Assembly: GCF_003385115.1 (NCBI RefSeq)
Contig: NZ_QUNI01000012.1
Location: 62,001-126,000 of the forward strand
Direction: 5' to 3'
DNA from: Flavobacterium aquicola
Lineage (GTDB): Bacteria > Bacteroidota > Bacteroidia > Flavobacteriales > Flavobacteriaceae
DNA length: 64,000 nucleotides
Position numbers and translations under genes: made by a program. Below are positions 17,599 through 27,333 of this stretch, one piece after another (the stretch's first letter is position 1; the number at the start of each line of letters is the position of its first letter). The notes below the pieces were generated by a model. It had not been told where the DNA came from, ran no database searches, and worked only from the letters and a program-made list of their open reading frames with translations.

Positions 17599-18924
17599 AT
17601 GAAAAATAAAAAATTATTATACTGGTCTATTGTAGTAGCATTGGCTGGTTTTTTATTCGGTTTTGATACTGTAGTAATTTCGGGAGCAGACAAACAGCTG
17701 CAGCAATTATGGGGAACCTCTGATTTGGCTCACGGATTAGTAGTGATGTCTTCAGCATTATGGGGAACAGTAGTCGGGGCAATTTCGGGAGCCGTTCCTA
17801 CTAATTTTTTGGGGAGAAGAAAAACACTTATATTAATTGGTATTTTATTTTTTCTTTCGGCGATTGGGACCGCTTTGTCAAATGATTCTGTTGTTTTCTC
17901 TATTTCCCGATTTATGGGAGGCTTAGGAATAGGGATTTCTACAATAGCTGCACCGACTTATGTTTCCGAAATTGCCCCGGCAAAAGACAGAGGTAAATTG
18001 GTTGCATTGTATCAGTTTAATATTGTCTTTGGTATAGTAATAGCTTATTTATCCAATTATTTATTAAAGGATATGGGCGAGAATTCCTGGAGATGGATGT
18101 TAGGCGTTCAAGTATTTCCAGCTCTAATTTATACTTTGCTGGTTTTTGGAATTCCAGAAAGTCCGCGCTGGATTTTTGAATATAAAAAAGATCGAAACAA
18201 AGCGATTTCAATTTTAAAACAGGTTAATACCGATGAAGATGTTATCTTAGAAATTACTGCAATAGAAAATGAAAGCAGGCAAGAGCTGCTTAATGAATCT
18301 ATTTTTATGAAAAAATACAGAAAACCGTTAATGCTTGCATTTTTTGTAGCATTATTTAACCAGTTTTCAGGAATTAATGCTTTTTTATATTATGCGCCCC
18401 GCATTTTTGAATTGGCTGGACTTGAAAAATCAGCATCCTTTTTTAGTAGTATAGGAATAGGTGTGGTAAATTTAATTTTTACTGTAATAGGCATTTCATT
18501 AATTGACAAATACGGCAGAAAAACCCTGATGTATTTAGGTTCTTTTGGTTATATTATTTCATTAGGTTTAGTAACCCTGGCTTTTTATAATGAATGGAAG
18601 GGTATTGTAGTGCCTATATTTTTCTTTTTATTTATAGCTTCTCATGCTGTTGGGCAGGGATCTGTTATATGGGTATTTATTTCCGAATTATTTCCAAACA
18701 AACTTAGAGCTGCAGGAACTGCTTTTGGAACATCTGTGCACTGGGTTTTGGCAGCTTTGATCCCTTCTTTTATACCATTTTTATTTAAGGAAATTGGTGC
18801 TGCAACAGTATTTGCTGTTTTTAGTATTATGATGATTTTTCAGTTGTTTTGGGTTTTCTTCAAAATGCCGGAAACTAAAGGAAAGACTTTAGAGGAATTA
18901 TCAGTCAGCCTGCAGACAGATTAA
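17599..18924 (+). CDS. MFS sugar porter (sugar:proton symporter family)
   Basis: A protein of 441 residues with 12 predicted membrane segments. The sugar-porter signatures are all visible: GFLFGFDTVVISGA at the N terminus, GRRKTL in loop 2-3, PESPRW before the central loop, DKYGRKTL in loop 8-9, and PETKGKTLEEL at the C terminus. QFSGINAFLYYAPRIF in TM7 is the sugar-binding QxxGxN block of the XylE/GLUT group. It should import a monosaccharide across the inner membrane. The gene lies 56 bases after GH97 and probably shares its LacI-controlled promoter, so galactose or glucose released by GH97 are candidates. Exact sugar is unknown. Confidence 0.92.
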   Translation: MKNKKLLYWSIVVALAGFLFGFDTVVISGADKQLQQLWGTSDLAHGLVVMSSALWGTVVGAISGAVPTNFLGRRKTLILIGILFFLSAIGTALSNDSVVFSISRFMGGLGIGISTIAAPTYVSEIAPAKDRGKLVALYQFNIVFGIVIAYLSNYLLKDMGENSWRWMLGVQVFPALIYTLLVFGIPESPRWIFEYKKDRNKAISILKQVNTDEDVILEITAIENESRQELLNESIFMKKYRKPLMLAFFVALFNQFSGINAFLYYAPRIFELAGLEKSASFFSSIGIGVVNLIFTVIGISLIDKYGRKTLMYLGSFGYIISLGLVTLAFYNEWKGIVVPIFFFLFIASHAVGQGSVIWVFISELFPNKLRAAGTAFGTSVHWVLAALIPSFIPFLFKEIGAATVFAVFSIMMIFQLFWVFFKMPETKGKTLEELSVSLQTD

Positions 18925-19258
18925 GCTTAAAATATTTATAAGATTATGGACATATAGTAGCCAATTTTCCTGTATTTAATGGAGTTCTATTAAAACAACG
19001 ATGTTATAGATACCTTGCTTTTGGAAGTGTTTTGTGTTCTAAATATCTTATGATGAAGATGATATAATTTGCTGGTTATATGATTTTGTATGATAATAAT
19101 TTATTTATAATGTTAAAATACTATTGCCTATTGAGTTTATACTATTAATGTAGTATGTACACTTTTGTTATTTTTATCCCGTTATTTGTTCAATGTTTTG
19201 ATGGATTATCGGCTGGCATTGAACTTATAATTTTATAAATATTTTATAAGCAGTACGG
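18925..19258 (+). other. Intergenic region between transporter and second lacI-type gene
   Basis: A gap of 334 AT-rich bases with no plausible gene. I found no good hairpin terminator and no exact TAnnTTTG element. It must hold the promoter of the regulator at 19259 unless that gene is read through from the GH97 operon. Confidence 0.5.
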
Positions 19259-20308
19259 ATGAAAAAAAAGGCGGTATCTATAAAAACAATTGCAGCAAAT
19301 CTTAACATTTCAGTCACAACAGTTTCTTTTGTTTTAAATGGCAAGGCTAAAGAGAAACATATTTCTAAATTGCTGACACAAAAGGTGTTGGATTATGCCA
19401 AAGAAGTGAATTACAGACCAAATCAAATTGCCCAAAGCCTTAGAACTGGTAAATCAAATTTATTAGTTTTTATGGTCGAAGATATTTCGAACAGCTTCTT
19501 CTCCAAATTAGCTCGTATAATCGAAGATATAGCATACGAGGAAGGTTATAAAGTTATTTTTTGCAGTAATGAAAACGATGATGAAAAATCAAATGATCTA
19601 ATAAGTCTTTTTAAATTCAGGCAGGCCGATGGATTTATAATTGTTCCGTCACCGGGAATAAAAAGTACAATTCAAGAATTAATAGACGAAAATATTCCTG
19701 TTGTTTTATTAGATAGATATTTTCCTGATCTGGACTGTAACAGTGTTGTTATTGACAATAACGAAGCTACTTTTAAAGCAACGAGTCATTTAATTCAAAA
19801 CGGCTTTAAAAATATTGGTTTTATTACAACCGATTCAGATCAGACACAAATGCAGGATCGTTTATTGGGTTATGAAAAAGCGATAGAAGAAAGCAGCTTG
19901 AATAGACATGTTTTAAAAATTCCTTATAATGAAACAAGCAACGGGAAATCTAAGTCGGCCATAAAAAGTTTTATAGATGAGCATAAAAAGTTGGATGCCG
20001 TTTTTTTTGCAACCAACTATCTTACCAGATCCGGTCTAGAAGTTTTAAAAGAAGATGCGCCTCATTTAATTCATGAATTTGGCATTATTACTTTTGATGA
20101 CAATGAACTTTTCAAAATCTATAACCCTACAATTACGGCTGTTTCTCAGCCTTTGACTGAAATTAGCACTGAGCTGATGAAACTTTTATTACCACTTTTA
20201 AAACATGAGGTGGTTAAAGAGGAAAGAGTTAAAAATGTTTTAGTTCAAGCCGAATTAATAATCAGAGAATCATCGGGAGCAAAAAAACTAGTAAAATCTC
20301 AATTTTAA
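19259..20308 (+). CDS. LacI-family transcriptional regulator, paralogue of the one at 14217
   Basis: A protein of 349 residues with the same layout as its paralogue: helix-turn-helix at about 5-28 with the identical VTTVSFVLNGKAKEKHISK stretch, hinge ending near 65, then the effector-binding domain (GFIIVPSPGIKST, LLDRYFPDLDCNSVVIDN, GIITFDDNELFKI). The two share most effector-domain landmarks but diverge towards the C terminus (for example LKHEVVKEERVKN here), so they may sense related but different sugars. It is followed by a GH43 gene whose promoter holds a perfect copy of the shared operator. A tandem-duplication origin with the GH97/transporter pair caught between the copies is likely. 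Confidence 0.93.
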   Translation: MKKKAVSIKTIAANLNISVTTVSFVLNGKAKEKHISKLLTQKVLDYAKEVNYRPNQIAQSLRTGKSNLLVFMVEDISNSFFSKLARIIEDIAYEEGYKVIFCSNENDDEKSNDLISLFKFRQADGFIIVPSPGIKSTIQELIDENIPVVLLDRYFPDLDCNSVVIDNNEATFKATSHLIQNGFKNIGFITTDSDQTQMQDRLLGYEKAIEESSLNRHVLKIPYNETSNGKSKSAIKSFIDEHKKLDAVFFATNYLTRSGLEVLKEDAPHLIHEFGIITFDDNELFKIYNPTITAVSQPLTEISTELMKLLLPLLKHEVVKEERVKNVLVQAELIIRESSGAKKLVKSQF

Positions 20309-20441
20309 AAAGTTTCAAAAATTGGTTTTTATAATTAAGATATAATTCAAATTACTAAATTTTAAATTACTTATGTAGAAGTAATTTGACATTGTTTTGA
20401 TTGGATGTCAATTGCTTAAATTTATTTTTAACGAATAAATT

Positions 20442-20472
20442 TTGTATAAGCTAAATCGATTTAGTATGTTTG
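20442..20472 (+). promoter_or_regulatory. Promoter of GH43 gene (TTG-N20-TATGTTTG)
   Basis: TTG at 20442-20444 and TATGTTTG at 20465-20472 are 20 bases apart, matching the phylum consensus. The -7 box ends 27 bases before the ATG at 20500. A TTG-initiated longer frame from 20470 would begin inside the -7 box, which argues for the ATG at 20500. Confidence 0.75.
20451..20464. promoter_or_regulatory. LacI-type operator, copy 2 (perfect palindrome)
   Basis: CTAAATCGATTTAG is a perfect 14-base palindrome with central CG. It ends one base before the -7 box, exactly as copy 1 does at 15514-15527. The arrangement predicts repression of GH43 by one or both LacI-type regulators. Confidence 0.82.
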
Positions 20473-20499
20473 TTTTGCATTAAATCTAATCTAAAAACC

Positions 20500-21483
20500 A
20501 TGAAACAAATTTTATTCTGTCTCCTTCTTATTTGTTACTCAAAAACAATTGCCCAAACATTAGTTTCTGATAAAGCAAAAAATAATAACCCAGTATTTAA
20601 AGGCTGGTACGCTGATCCTGAGGGAATTATTTTTGATAAAACCTATTGGATTTACCCCACTTTTTCCGCTCCTTATGAAAAGCAGTTTTTTCTGGATGCT
20701 TTTTCTTCTAAAGATTTAACACATTGGACAAAACATTCTAGAATTTTAGACACAAGTGCTGTAAAATGGGCAAAAAAAGCCATTTGGGCACCTTCGATTA
20801 TAAAACATAAGAACAAATATTTTTTGTTTTTTGGAGCAAATGATATTCAGAGTGATAATGAAATAGGAGGGATTGGTATTGCTGCAGCATCAAAACCAGA
20901 GGGGCCTTACAAGGATTATCTGGGAAAACCATTAGTTGATAAATTTTATAATGGTGCGCAGCCAATTGACCAGTTCGTATTTAAAGATAAAGATGGGCAG
21001 TGTTATTTAATTTATGGAGGATGGAGACATTGTAATATTGGAAAATTAAAGGCTGATTTTACTGGCTTTGTTCCTTTTGAAGATAAAACTGTTTTCAAAG
21101 AAATTACGCCTGAAAATTATGTTGAAGGCCCTTTTATGTTTATCAGAAATAATAAATATTACTTCATGTGGTCCGAAGGAGGCTGGACAGGTCCTGATTA
21201 TTGTGTAGCTTACGCTATTGCAGATTCTCCGATGGGACCATTCAAAAGAATTGGAAAAATACTGGAACAAGACCCAAAAATTGCAACTGGCGCTGGTCAT
21301 CATTCAGTTATAAAAGCACCCGATTCAGATAAGTATTTTATCGTTTATCATCGAAGACCGCTTACCGAAACCGATGGGAATTCTAGGGAAACATGCATAG
21401 AAGAAATGCATTTTGATGAAAATGGATTTATAAAACCTGTTGTTATAACGAACGAAGGAGTAAAACCGCATGTAATTAAATAA
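20500..21483 (+). CDS. GH43-family beta-xylosidase/arabinofuranosidase-like hydrolase, secreted
   Basis: A protein of 327 residues from the ATG at 20500, with signal peptide (CYSKTIAQ). It is a single five-bladed beta-propeller of GH43 with the three acidic residues visible: Asp39 (WYADPEG, base), Asp157 (QPIDQFVF, pKa modulator) and Glu209 (NYVEGPF, acid). It lacks the lectin modules and T9SS tails of the GH43 enzymes at 36264 and 38525 and is probably periplasmic. GH43 acts on alpha-arabinofuranosides, beta-xylosides and, in some members, beta-galactosides or galactofuranosides. In a mannan context galactofuranose side chains are worth considering, but this is inference. It stands alone between its own LacI-controlled promoter and a strong terminator. 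Confidence 0.88.
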   Translation: MKQILFCLLLICYSKTIAQTLVSDKAKNNNPVFKGWYADPEGIIFDKTYWIYPTFSAPYEKQFFLDAFSSKDLTHWTKHSRILDTSAVKWAKKAIWAPSIIKHKNKYFLFFGANDIQSDNEIGGIGIAAASKPEGPYKDYLGKPLVDKFYNGAQPIDQFVFKDKDGQCYLIYGGWRHCNIGKLKADFTGFVPFEDKTVFKEITPENYVEGPFMFIRNNKYYFMWSEGGWTGPDYCVAYAIADSPMGPFKRIGKILEQDPKIATGAGHHSVIKAPDSDKYFIVYHRRPLTETDGNSRETCIEEMHFDENGFIKPVVITNEGVKPHVIK

Positions 21484-21499
21484 TTTAAAATAGGTTTAA

Positions 21500-21543
21500 A
21501 AAGAATGCTTAAAAATTGGTGTATTTTTAAGCATTCTTTTTTT
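21500..21543 (+). terminator. Strong intrinsic terminator after GH43
   Basis: A perfect 17-base-pair stem (21500-21516 with 21523-21539) has a 6-base loop, TGGTGT, and runs into a T tract to 21543. It ends the GH43 transcript and isolates it from the SusC operon downstream. Confidence 0.85.
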
Positions 21544-22241
21544 AATTTATTTTAGGGTTTTGCCTGTGAAAGATAAATTATATTTTAAATCAAAAGCACT
21601 TCCTCTATCTTTTTTAAGTACTGCTTACTTATATAAAAAATCATTATAGTATCGATGTTTAGTTCTACAAATAATTTCTTCTAATTATTTAGCTGCCGCA
21701 ATTCTTATCAGTTTATAACAAAACCATTTGTAGTTTGAAATGATTAGAAAACTCTATCATGTGGCAAAACTGTATTTCATTTCATAGTTTTTAAAATAAT
21801 GCTCTTGACGTAAAAAAGCTTTCGTTAATAATGAATGATAACCTGTTTCTAGATGTTATCGTTTTGTTAATTTTTCTGTTAAAAATATTGTTTCCATTTG
21901 TTCCATAAGTATTTATTTTGGTTCATCTCATGGTATACCAGCGTTTTCGGAGGCTGTATGAACGATTTGAACATAATTATGAAACAAAATGGGACTAAAA
22001 TTATGTTATCAATATCCTAATTTGGTCAAAAATTAAAATGATATTTTTTGTGGATATAAATTATGGTATTAATAAAAAACTTCCCTAATATTTTAGCATA
22101 TCTTAAAAATTAATAAAAATCTAACCTTATTTAATGATGCAATATTACTTACATTTTGAAAATGCAGATTGAATCCTTAAAGTCTAAAATTTTAATTTAA
22201 AACCTAATCTAATTAAAAACCAAAACAAAATCAAACTCAAA
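21544..22241 (+). other. Long AT-rich leader upstream of the region D SusC gene
   Basis: About 700 bases without a credible gene on either strand. It presumably contains the SusC promoter, but I found no exact -33/-7 pair. A GATAAC/GTTATC inverted repeat lies at 21837-21860, followed by GTTTTGTT. No copy of the LacI-type operator is present. No gene for an anti-sigma factor, ECF sigma factor or hybrid two-component regulator lies here or nearby, so the regulator of this operon is not obvious. Confidence 0.5.
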
Positions 22242-25200
22242 ATGAAAATGAAAACGACTTTGAAAATGTCATCAACTCATCTGAGCTTATTTACCTGGAG
22301 TAAATTAAAGTTTAGCATGTCTGGATTGATTTGCTTATTTTTTTTCCTGCTCTGTGCGGGAAATATTTATGCGCAAACCGGTAATCAAAAAAATCCTGTA
22401 AAAATAACAGGAAAGGTTACGGATGCAAAAGGAATTACATTGCCTAGTGCTACTGTGCAGGAAAAAGGAACAAAAAACTCAGTAACAACTGATTTTGATG
22501 GAAGTTACACAATTAATGTATCTTCTTCCCAAGCGGTACTTGTATTTACTTATATCGGAATGAAAGCTACAGAAAGACCTTTAAATAATGCTACTAATAT
22601 TAATGTGTCAATGGCAGAAGAGACGAATGATCTTCAGACCGTTGTAGTAGTAGGTTACGGTACCATGAAAAAAGCATCTGTTGTTGGAGCAATCAGTACA
22701 GTGAAGCCTTCATTATTACAGGTAGGAACAGCTCGTACACTGGGCAACAACTTGGCAGGTCAGGTTACTGGTATTATGGCGGTTCAGCGAACAGGTGAAC
22801 CAGGATTTGATCAATCAGATATAAAAATTCGTGGAATCTCTACTTTCGCGGGAGGGCAAAATCCGCTTGTATTAGTAGATGGAATTGAACGAAACCTAAA
22901 TGACCTTGACCCTTCAGAAATTGACTCTTTTTCAGTTTTAAAAGATGCGGCAGCTGGTGCTGTGTATGGTGTTAGAGGGGCAAATGGTGTTATCTTGATC
23001 AATACTAAAAGAGGTTTTGTTGGAACTCCAAAAATACAGGTAAGAACGGAATATTCTATTCAGGAACCTACTAAACTGCCAAGATTCATCGGTGCTGCGC
23101 CTTACATGAGTTTACTGAATGAATTAGCTGTGGACGCTGGTAAAGTACAGCCATATTCAGCAGACCGTATTTCAAAAACAGCTAATGGATATGATCATGA
23201 TTTATATCCCGATGTAAATTGGGTCGATGCAATTACCAAAGATTATGCTTACACCTCAAGAACCAATTTGAATATTGCAGGAGGGTCTGATATTTTGAGA
23301 TACGCATTGACAGCTTCCTATTACAGCGAGAACGGTATATTATCTGCAGATAAAAGTTTATCATATGATACAGAAACGCGATTGAATAGAGCAAATATCC
23401 GTTCAAATGTTGATGTTAACTTGTCCAAAACAACTTTGTTCAGATTAAATATTGGAGGTTTTCTTCAGAGACTTAGCAAAGGAAACAGCAGCACTAATGA
23501 TTTGTTCAATACTGCATTCGAAACAACTCCTTTTGCTCATCCGGCAATTTATTCAGACGGGGCTATTCCTAAAGTTATAAATCGTCCTAACCCATGGGCG
23601 ATGAATACGCAGCAAGGGTTTAATAAACACACTGGCAGCAAAATTGAAAGCTTGGCATCGTTAGAGCAGGATTTAAAAGGTATTACTCCAGGATTGAAAG
23701 CGAAATTTACGTATGCGTTTGATTCTTTTTCTGAAAACAAAGTGGAACGCGGTAAAGCACCTAACTATTATAATGTGGCTACCGAAAGAGATCTTGATGG
23801 AAGTCTAATTCATGAGCTTCAGAGTTATGGTCAGGACTATCTTGGGTACAATAAAGATTATGAGCATGATTATTTTGGAAATAAACGTGTTTATCTGGAA
23901 GCAAGTACAACATATAGCCGATCTTTTGGAAAACATGATGTGACAGGTATGCTCTTGTATAATCAAGACAGTTATGATGATGGAACTCCTCCGCAGCCAT
24001 ATAAACATCAGGGATTGGCAGGAAGGGCTTCGTATACTTTTGACCGAAAATATGTTGGAGAGTTTAATTTTGGATACAATGGATCAGAGAATTTTGCAAA
24101 AGGACAGCGTTATGGATTTTTCCCATCTGTGTCTATGGGCTGGATTGTGAGTGAAGAAAAATTTATGGAGCCTATGACAAACGTATTTAATAAAATCAAG
24201 CTTCGCGGATCTTATGGTATGGCAGGAAATGATAACATTGGAGGAAATAGACGATTTGCTTATCAGACTACAATCAGTGATAAAAATAATTCAGATTACC
24301 ATTGGGGTGCAGGACAAGGGGTAAAATTTGAAGGTATTGAGGAAGGCGAAATTGGAGTAACTAATTTGACATGGGAAAAAGTTGCAAAAACAGATATTGG
24401 TTTAGAATTAGGAATATTAAATACAATTGATTTGACAGTAGATGTATTTCAGGACAAAAGAAAAGACATCCTAATTCGACGTGAAATTATTCCTTCCCAG
24501 GCAGGAATTTTAAATACCCCGTATGCCAATATGGGAAAAATGGAAAATAAAGGATTTGAAGTCTCATTAAATTTTAATAAGCAGATAACTACTGATTTTT
24601 CTATGAGCTGGCGTGCCAATTTTACTTTTGTTGAAAATAAAGTGACTGAAAAGGATGAAGCTGATGCTTTAAAAGGTACTTACCGTTCTGCTACAGGTAT
24701 TCAGCATAATACTTTAAAGGGTTATATTGCAACAGGATTATATACTAATGAAGATTTTGCTGTTATTAATGAGGATCCAAAAATAGATAATGTGTTAGTC
24801 CCAGGCTTGCCAAAACCTACATTTGGTAAAGTACGTCCAGGCGATATTAAATATGAAGATAGAAATAATGATGGAAAAATAGATGGTTTAGACCAAGGTT
24901 TTATAGGAGGTACTACTGATCCGCAAATTGTGTATGGTTTCGGTAACACTTCCAAATACAAGCAATTCGATTTCAGCTTTTTCTTTCAAGGGATCGCAAA
25001 ATCAGAACGAATCATAGGAGGAAGCACATTTATACCAGGAAGCGGTGAAGGTACTTTAGGAAATGTATATGACAACTACCAAGACCGCTGGACCGAAGAA
25101 AACCCTGATCAAAATGCATTCTATCCAAGATTGAGCTATGGGCCTAATATTAATAATGCTCTTCCATCAACCTGGTGGAAAAAAGATATGAGTTTTGGCC

Positions 25201-25406
25201 GCTTAAAATCTATGGAATTTGGATACTCATTGAAGAAAAACACTGCCGAAAGAATGAGATTACAAGGATTAAGAGTATATGTGAGCGGGAATAACTTATG
25301 GTATATTTCGAATTTTAAACTTTGGGATCCTGAGTTAGATACATCAAATGGTTTGAAATATCCATCAACAAGATCTATTCTTTTTGGATTAGATATCAGT
25401 CTATAA
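22242..25406 (+). CDS. SusC/RagA-family TonB-dependent outer-membrane transporter
   Basis: A protein of 1054 residues, typical for SusC. A long signal region ends near IYAQTG. It is followed by a carboxypeptidase-regulatory-like domain (about 53-130, ITGKVTDAKGITLPSATVQ), the TonB plug starting at VVVVGYGTMKKASVVG, and the 22-strand barrel. LVLVDGIERNLNDLDPSEI and AVYGVRGANGVILINTKRG are SusC plug hallmarks. It has no N-terminal FecR-interacting signalling domain, so it should not drive an anti-sigma relay. SusC imports oligosaccharides across the outer membrane with TonB energy. The SusD partner starts 10 bases later. The oligosaccharide is not readable from sequence. Confidence 0.96.
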   Translation: MKMKTTLKMSSTHLSLFTWSKLKFSMSGLICLFFFLLCAGNIYAQTGNQKNPVKITGKVTDAKGITLPSATVQEKGTKNSVTTDFDGSYTINVSSSQAVLVFTYIGMKATERPLNNATNINVSMAEETNDLQTVVVVGYGTMKKASVVGAISTVKPSLLQVGTARTLGNNLAGQVTGIMAVQRTGEPGFDQSDIKIRGISTFAGGQNPLVLVDGIERNLNDLDPSEIDSFSVLKDAAAGAVYGVRGANGVILINTKRGFVGTPKIQVRTEYSIQEPTKLPRFIGAAPYMSLLNELAVDAGKVQPYSADRISKTANGYDHDLYPDVNWVDAITKDYAYTSRTNLNIAGGSDILRYALTASYYSENGILSADKSLSYDTETRLNRANIRSNVDVNLSKTTLFRLNIGGFLQRLSKGNSSTNDLFNTAFETTPFAHPAIYSDGAIPKVINRPNPWAMNTQQGFNKHTGSKIESLASLEQDLKGITPGLKAKFTYAFDSFSENKVERGKAPNYYNVATERDLDGSLIHELQSYGQDYLGYNKDYEHDYFGNKRVYLEASTTYSRSFGKHDVTGMLLYNQDSYDDGTPPQPYKHQGLAGRASYTFDRKYVGEFNFGYNGSENFAKGQRYGFFPSVSMGWIVSEEKFMEPMTNVFNKIKLRGSYGMAGNDNIGGNRRFAYQTTISDKNNSDYHWGAGQGVKFEGIEEGEIGVTNLTWEKVAKTDIGLELGILNTIDLTVDVFQDKRKDILIRREIIPSQAGILNTPYANMGKMENKGFEVSLNFNKQITTDFSMSWRANFTFVENKVTEKDEADALKGTYRSATGIQHNTLKGYIATGLYTNEDFAVINEDPKIDNVLVPGLPKPTFGKVRPGDIKYEDRNNDGKIDGLDQGFIGGTTDPQIVYGFGNTSKYKQFDFSFFFQGIAKSERIIGGSTFIPGSGEGTLGNVYDNYQDRWTEENPDQNAFYPRLSYGPNINNALPSTWWKKDMSFGRLKSMEFGYSLKKNTAERMRLQGLRVYVSGNNLWYISNFKLWDPELDTSNGLKYPSTRSILFGLDISL

Positions 25407-25416
25407 TTTTAAAATA

Positions 25417-27315
25417 ATGAAAATGAAAAATTTATATATCAGATTAATATTCCTTTTTGCAGGATTATTTTTATCGTCTTCCTGTTCCGAATACCTTGAT
25501 AAGGAAGATGATGTGGAGCTTACTGTGAATGCTGTTTTTGAAAATAAAACAAAAACTGAAAATTGGCTGGCCAGCTGTTACTCCAGGATTCCAGACCCTA
25601 CTTGGGGATATGCCCGCAGTATAGGAACGGAAATTTTAGCTGACGATATGACCCCATCAGAGAGATGGCGTCAATACGACTGGCAGGTTATTCCATTTGC
25701 GCTAGGTGATTGGGCGGTGAGTTCGCAATGGGGGCCAGGATATTGGAATCAGCTTCCTCAAAGAATCAGAGAGTGCAATATCTTAATAAAAAATGTAAAG
25801 CCTATTCCTTCTCAGAATTTAACTGAAATCGACGTAAAAGAAATGATTGCTGAGTGCCGTTTTCTAAAAGCATACTATTATTCACTGTTGATAAATACAT
25901 ACGGGCCAGTTCCTTTTAATCCAGATGAAATTACTCCGGTAGATTTCGATCTTTCTGATCTGCAGGTTGGTCAGACTCCTTATGATGAAATTGTAAGCTG
26001 GATAGATAATGAATTGAAAGAGGCCGAAAAAGTTTTGCCACCATCTTATGAAGGTAAAAAATACGGACGTGCAACATCGATTATGTGTAAAGCCGTTAGA
26101 GCCAGAATGCTGCTTTTTGCAGCAAGCCCGCTTGTAAATGGCAATCCAGATTATGCTAACCATCTTTCTAAAGATGGAAAACCATTATTTAATTCTTCTT
26201 ATGATGCTAATAAATGGAAAATTGCAGCAGCTGCCAGCAAAGATTTGATTATAAGTGCAGCAGCTGCTGGCCATAAATTGCATGTAGAGTTTAATACTGC
26301 TGGAAAAATTGATCCATTTTTATCTTGTCAAAGATTACACCTTGTAGAAGGCACTGGGTTGGAAAATAAAGAAGTACTGTTTCCTCGCGTGAATGTAGAA
26401 TCCAAAGAGTATGACAGGCACTCAGCCCCTACAGGAAGCAAAGGCAGTGGAGGATATGGCGTAACACAATCTCTGGTTGATGCTTTTTTTACAGCAAATG
26501 GTCTGCCTATCACCGATCCAGCTTCTGGATATATCGAAAATGGTTTTTCAGGTGAAGATGGATACTGGACTTATGGTACAACAAAATGGAACGAATCAAA
26601 AAAAGCAGGTTTTGTTACTGTTGCAGGCACATACAATATGTACTGCAATCGAGAACCAAGATTTTATCTGGCAGTTAACTTTGACAGAGCATGGTATACT
26701 GATGGTGCAAATGCAGGGAAAGATCAAGGCAGAAAACTTGAGTTTTTTAACGGCGGAAGAGATAATAATCATACGCACGATGCACCTCAAAATGGTTATC
26801 TGGTAAGAAAAAGAACTGATCCTTCAAGAGATCCTCTTCGTGAGTATTTTGCACCACGCCACGGAATTTTATATAGATTAGGTGAAGCATACTTAAACTA
26901 TGCAGAAGCACTTAATGAGTCTGATCCAGGTAATGCAGAGATCTTACTGTATGTTAATAAAATTAGAGAGAGAGCTGGTGTAAGAACCTATACAACTGGT
27001 GCGACTGATGCTCAAAATATACATGTCGATGGTGACCAGGCCAGCATTAGAAAAATAATCAGAATGGAGCGCAGAGTAGAACTTTGTACAGAAGGAATCC
27101 GTTATGATGATTTAAGAAGATGGAAATTAGCAGAAACTGTATTGAATGGGCCTGCTTATGGAATGAACTTTAACGGAAAAACTGAAGCTGAATTCTATAA
27201 AAGAACAGTATATCAGACAAGAGTGTATAGAAAAGCATTTTACTGGTTTCCAATATACTTGGACGAAATCGAAAAGAATCCAAATTTAGTGCAGTCACCT
27301 TTCTGGGCTAATTAA
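25417..27315 (+). CDS. SusD/RagB-family glycan-binding lipoprotein
   Basis: A protein of 632 residues, longer than the other SusD proteins here. Lipoprotein signal ends SSSC (Cys23), followed by SEYLDKEDD, a common SusD start. Helical core with RECNILIKN and ECRFLKAYYYSLLINTYG; C-terminal block LGEAYLNYAEALNE, RMERRVELCTEGIRYDDLRRWK, then FYWFPIYLDEI near the end. It forms the lid of the SusC encoded 10 bases upstream. It is from a different SusD branch than those at 2 and 51736, implying a different ligand for region D. It is followed after 18 bases by a SusE-like gene. Confidence 0.96.
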   Translation: MKMKNLYIRLIFLFAGLFLSSSCSEYLDKEDDVELTVNAVFENKTKTENWLASCYSRIPDPTWGYARSIGTEILADDMTPSERWRQYDWQVIPFALGDWAVSSQWGPGYWNQLPQRIRECNILIKNVKPIPSQNLTEIDVKEMIAECRFLKAYYYSLLINTYGPVPFNPDEITPVDFDLSDLQVGQTPYDEIVSWIDNELKEAEKVLPPSYEGKKYGRATSIMCKAVRARMLLFAASPLVNGNPDYANHLSKDGKPLFNSSYDANKWKIAAAASKDLIISAAAAGHKLHVEFNTAGKIDPFLSCQRLHLVEGTGLENKEVLFPRVNVESKEYDRHSAPTGSKGSGGYGVTQSLVDAFFTANGLPITDPASGYIENGFSGEDGYWTYGTTKWNESKKAGFVTVAGTYNMYCNREPRFYLAVNFDRAWYTDGANAGKDQGRKLEFFNGGRDNNHTHDAPQNGYLVRKRTDPSRDPLREYFAPRHGILYRLGEAYLNYAEALNESDPGNAEILLYVNKIRERAGVRTYTTGATDAQNIHVDGDQASIRKIIRMERRVELCTEGIRYDDLRRWKLAETVLNGPAYGMNFNGKTEAEFYKRTVYQTRVYRKAFYWFPIYLDEIEKNPNLVQSPFWAN

Positions 27316-27333
27316 TTAAAAAACGAAAGCAAA

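Noticed and set aside
20470..20499. Longer N terminus of the GH43 from a TTG at 20470
   Set aside because: The TTG is inside the -7 promoter box and the added residues spoil the signal peptide; ATG at 20500 is preferred.
21544..22241. Search for a small RNA or riboswitch in the long gap before SusC
   Set aside because: Only an isolated 6-base inverted repeat was seen; no conserved riboswitch core or clear promoter-terminator pair.
26477..26806. Open frame of 109 codons overlapping the SusD gene at 25417
   Set aside because: It is a shifted frame inside a complete SusD gene; its composition is that of a frame shadow.
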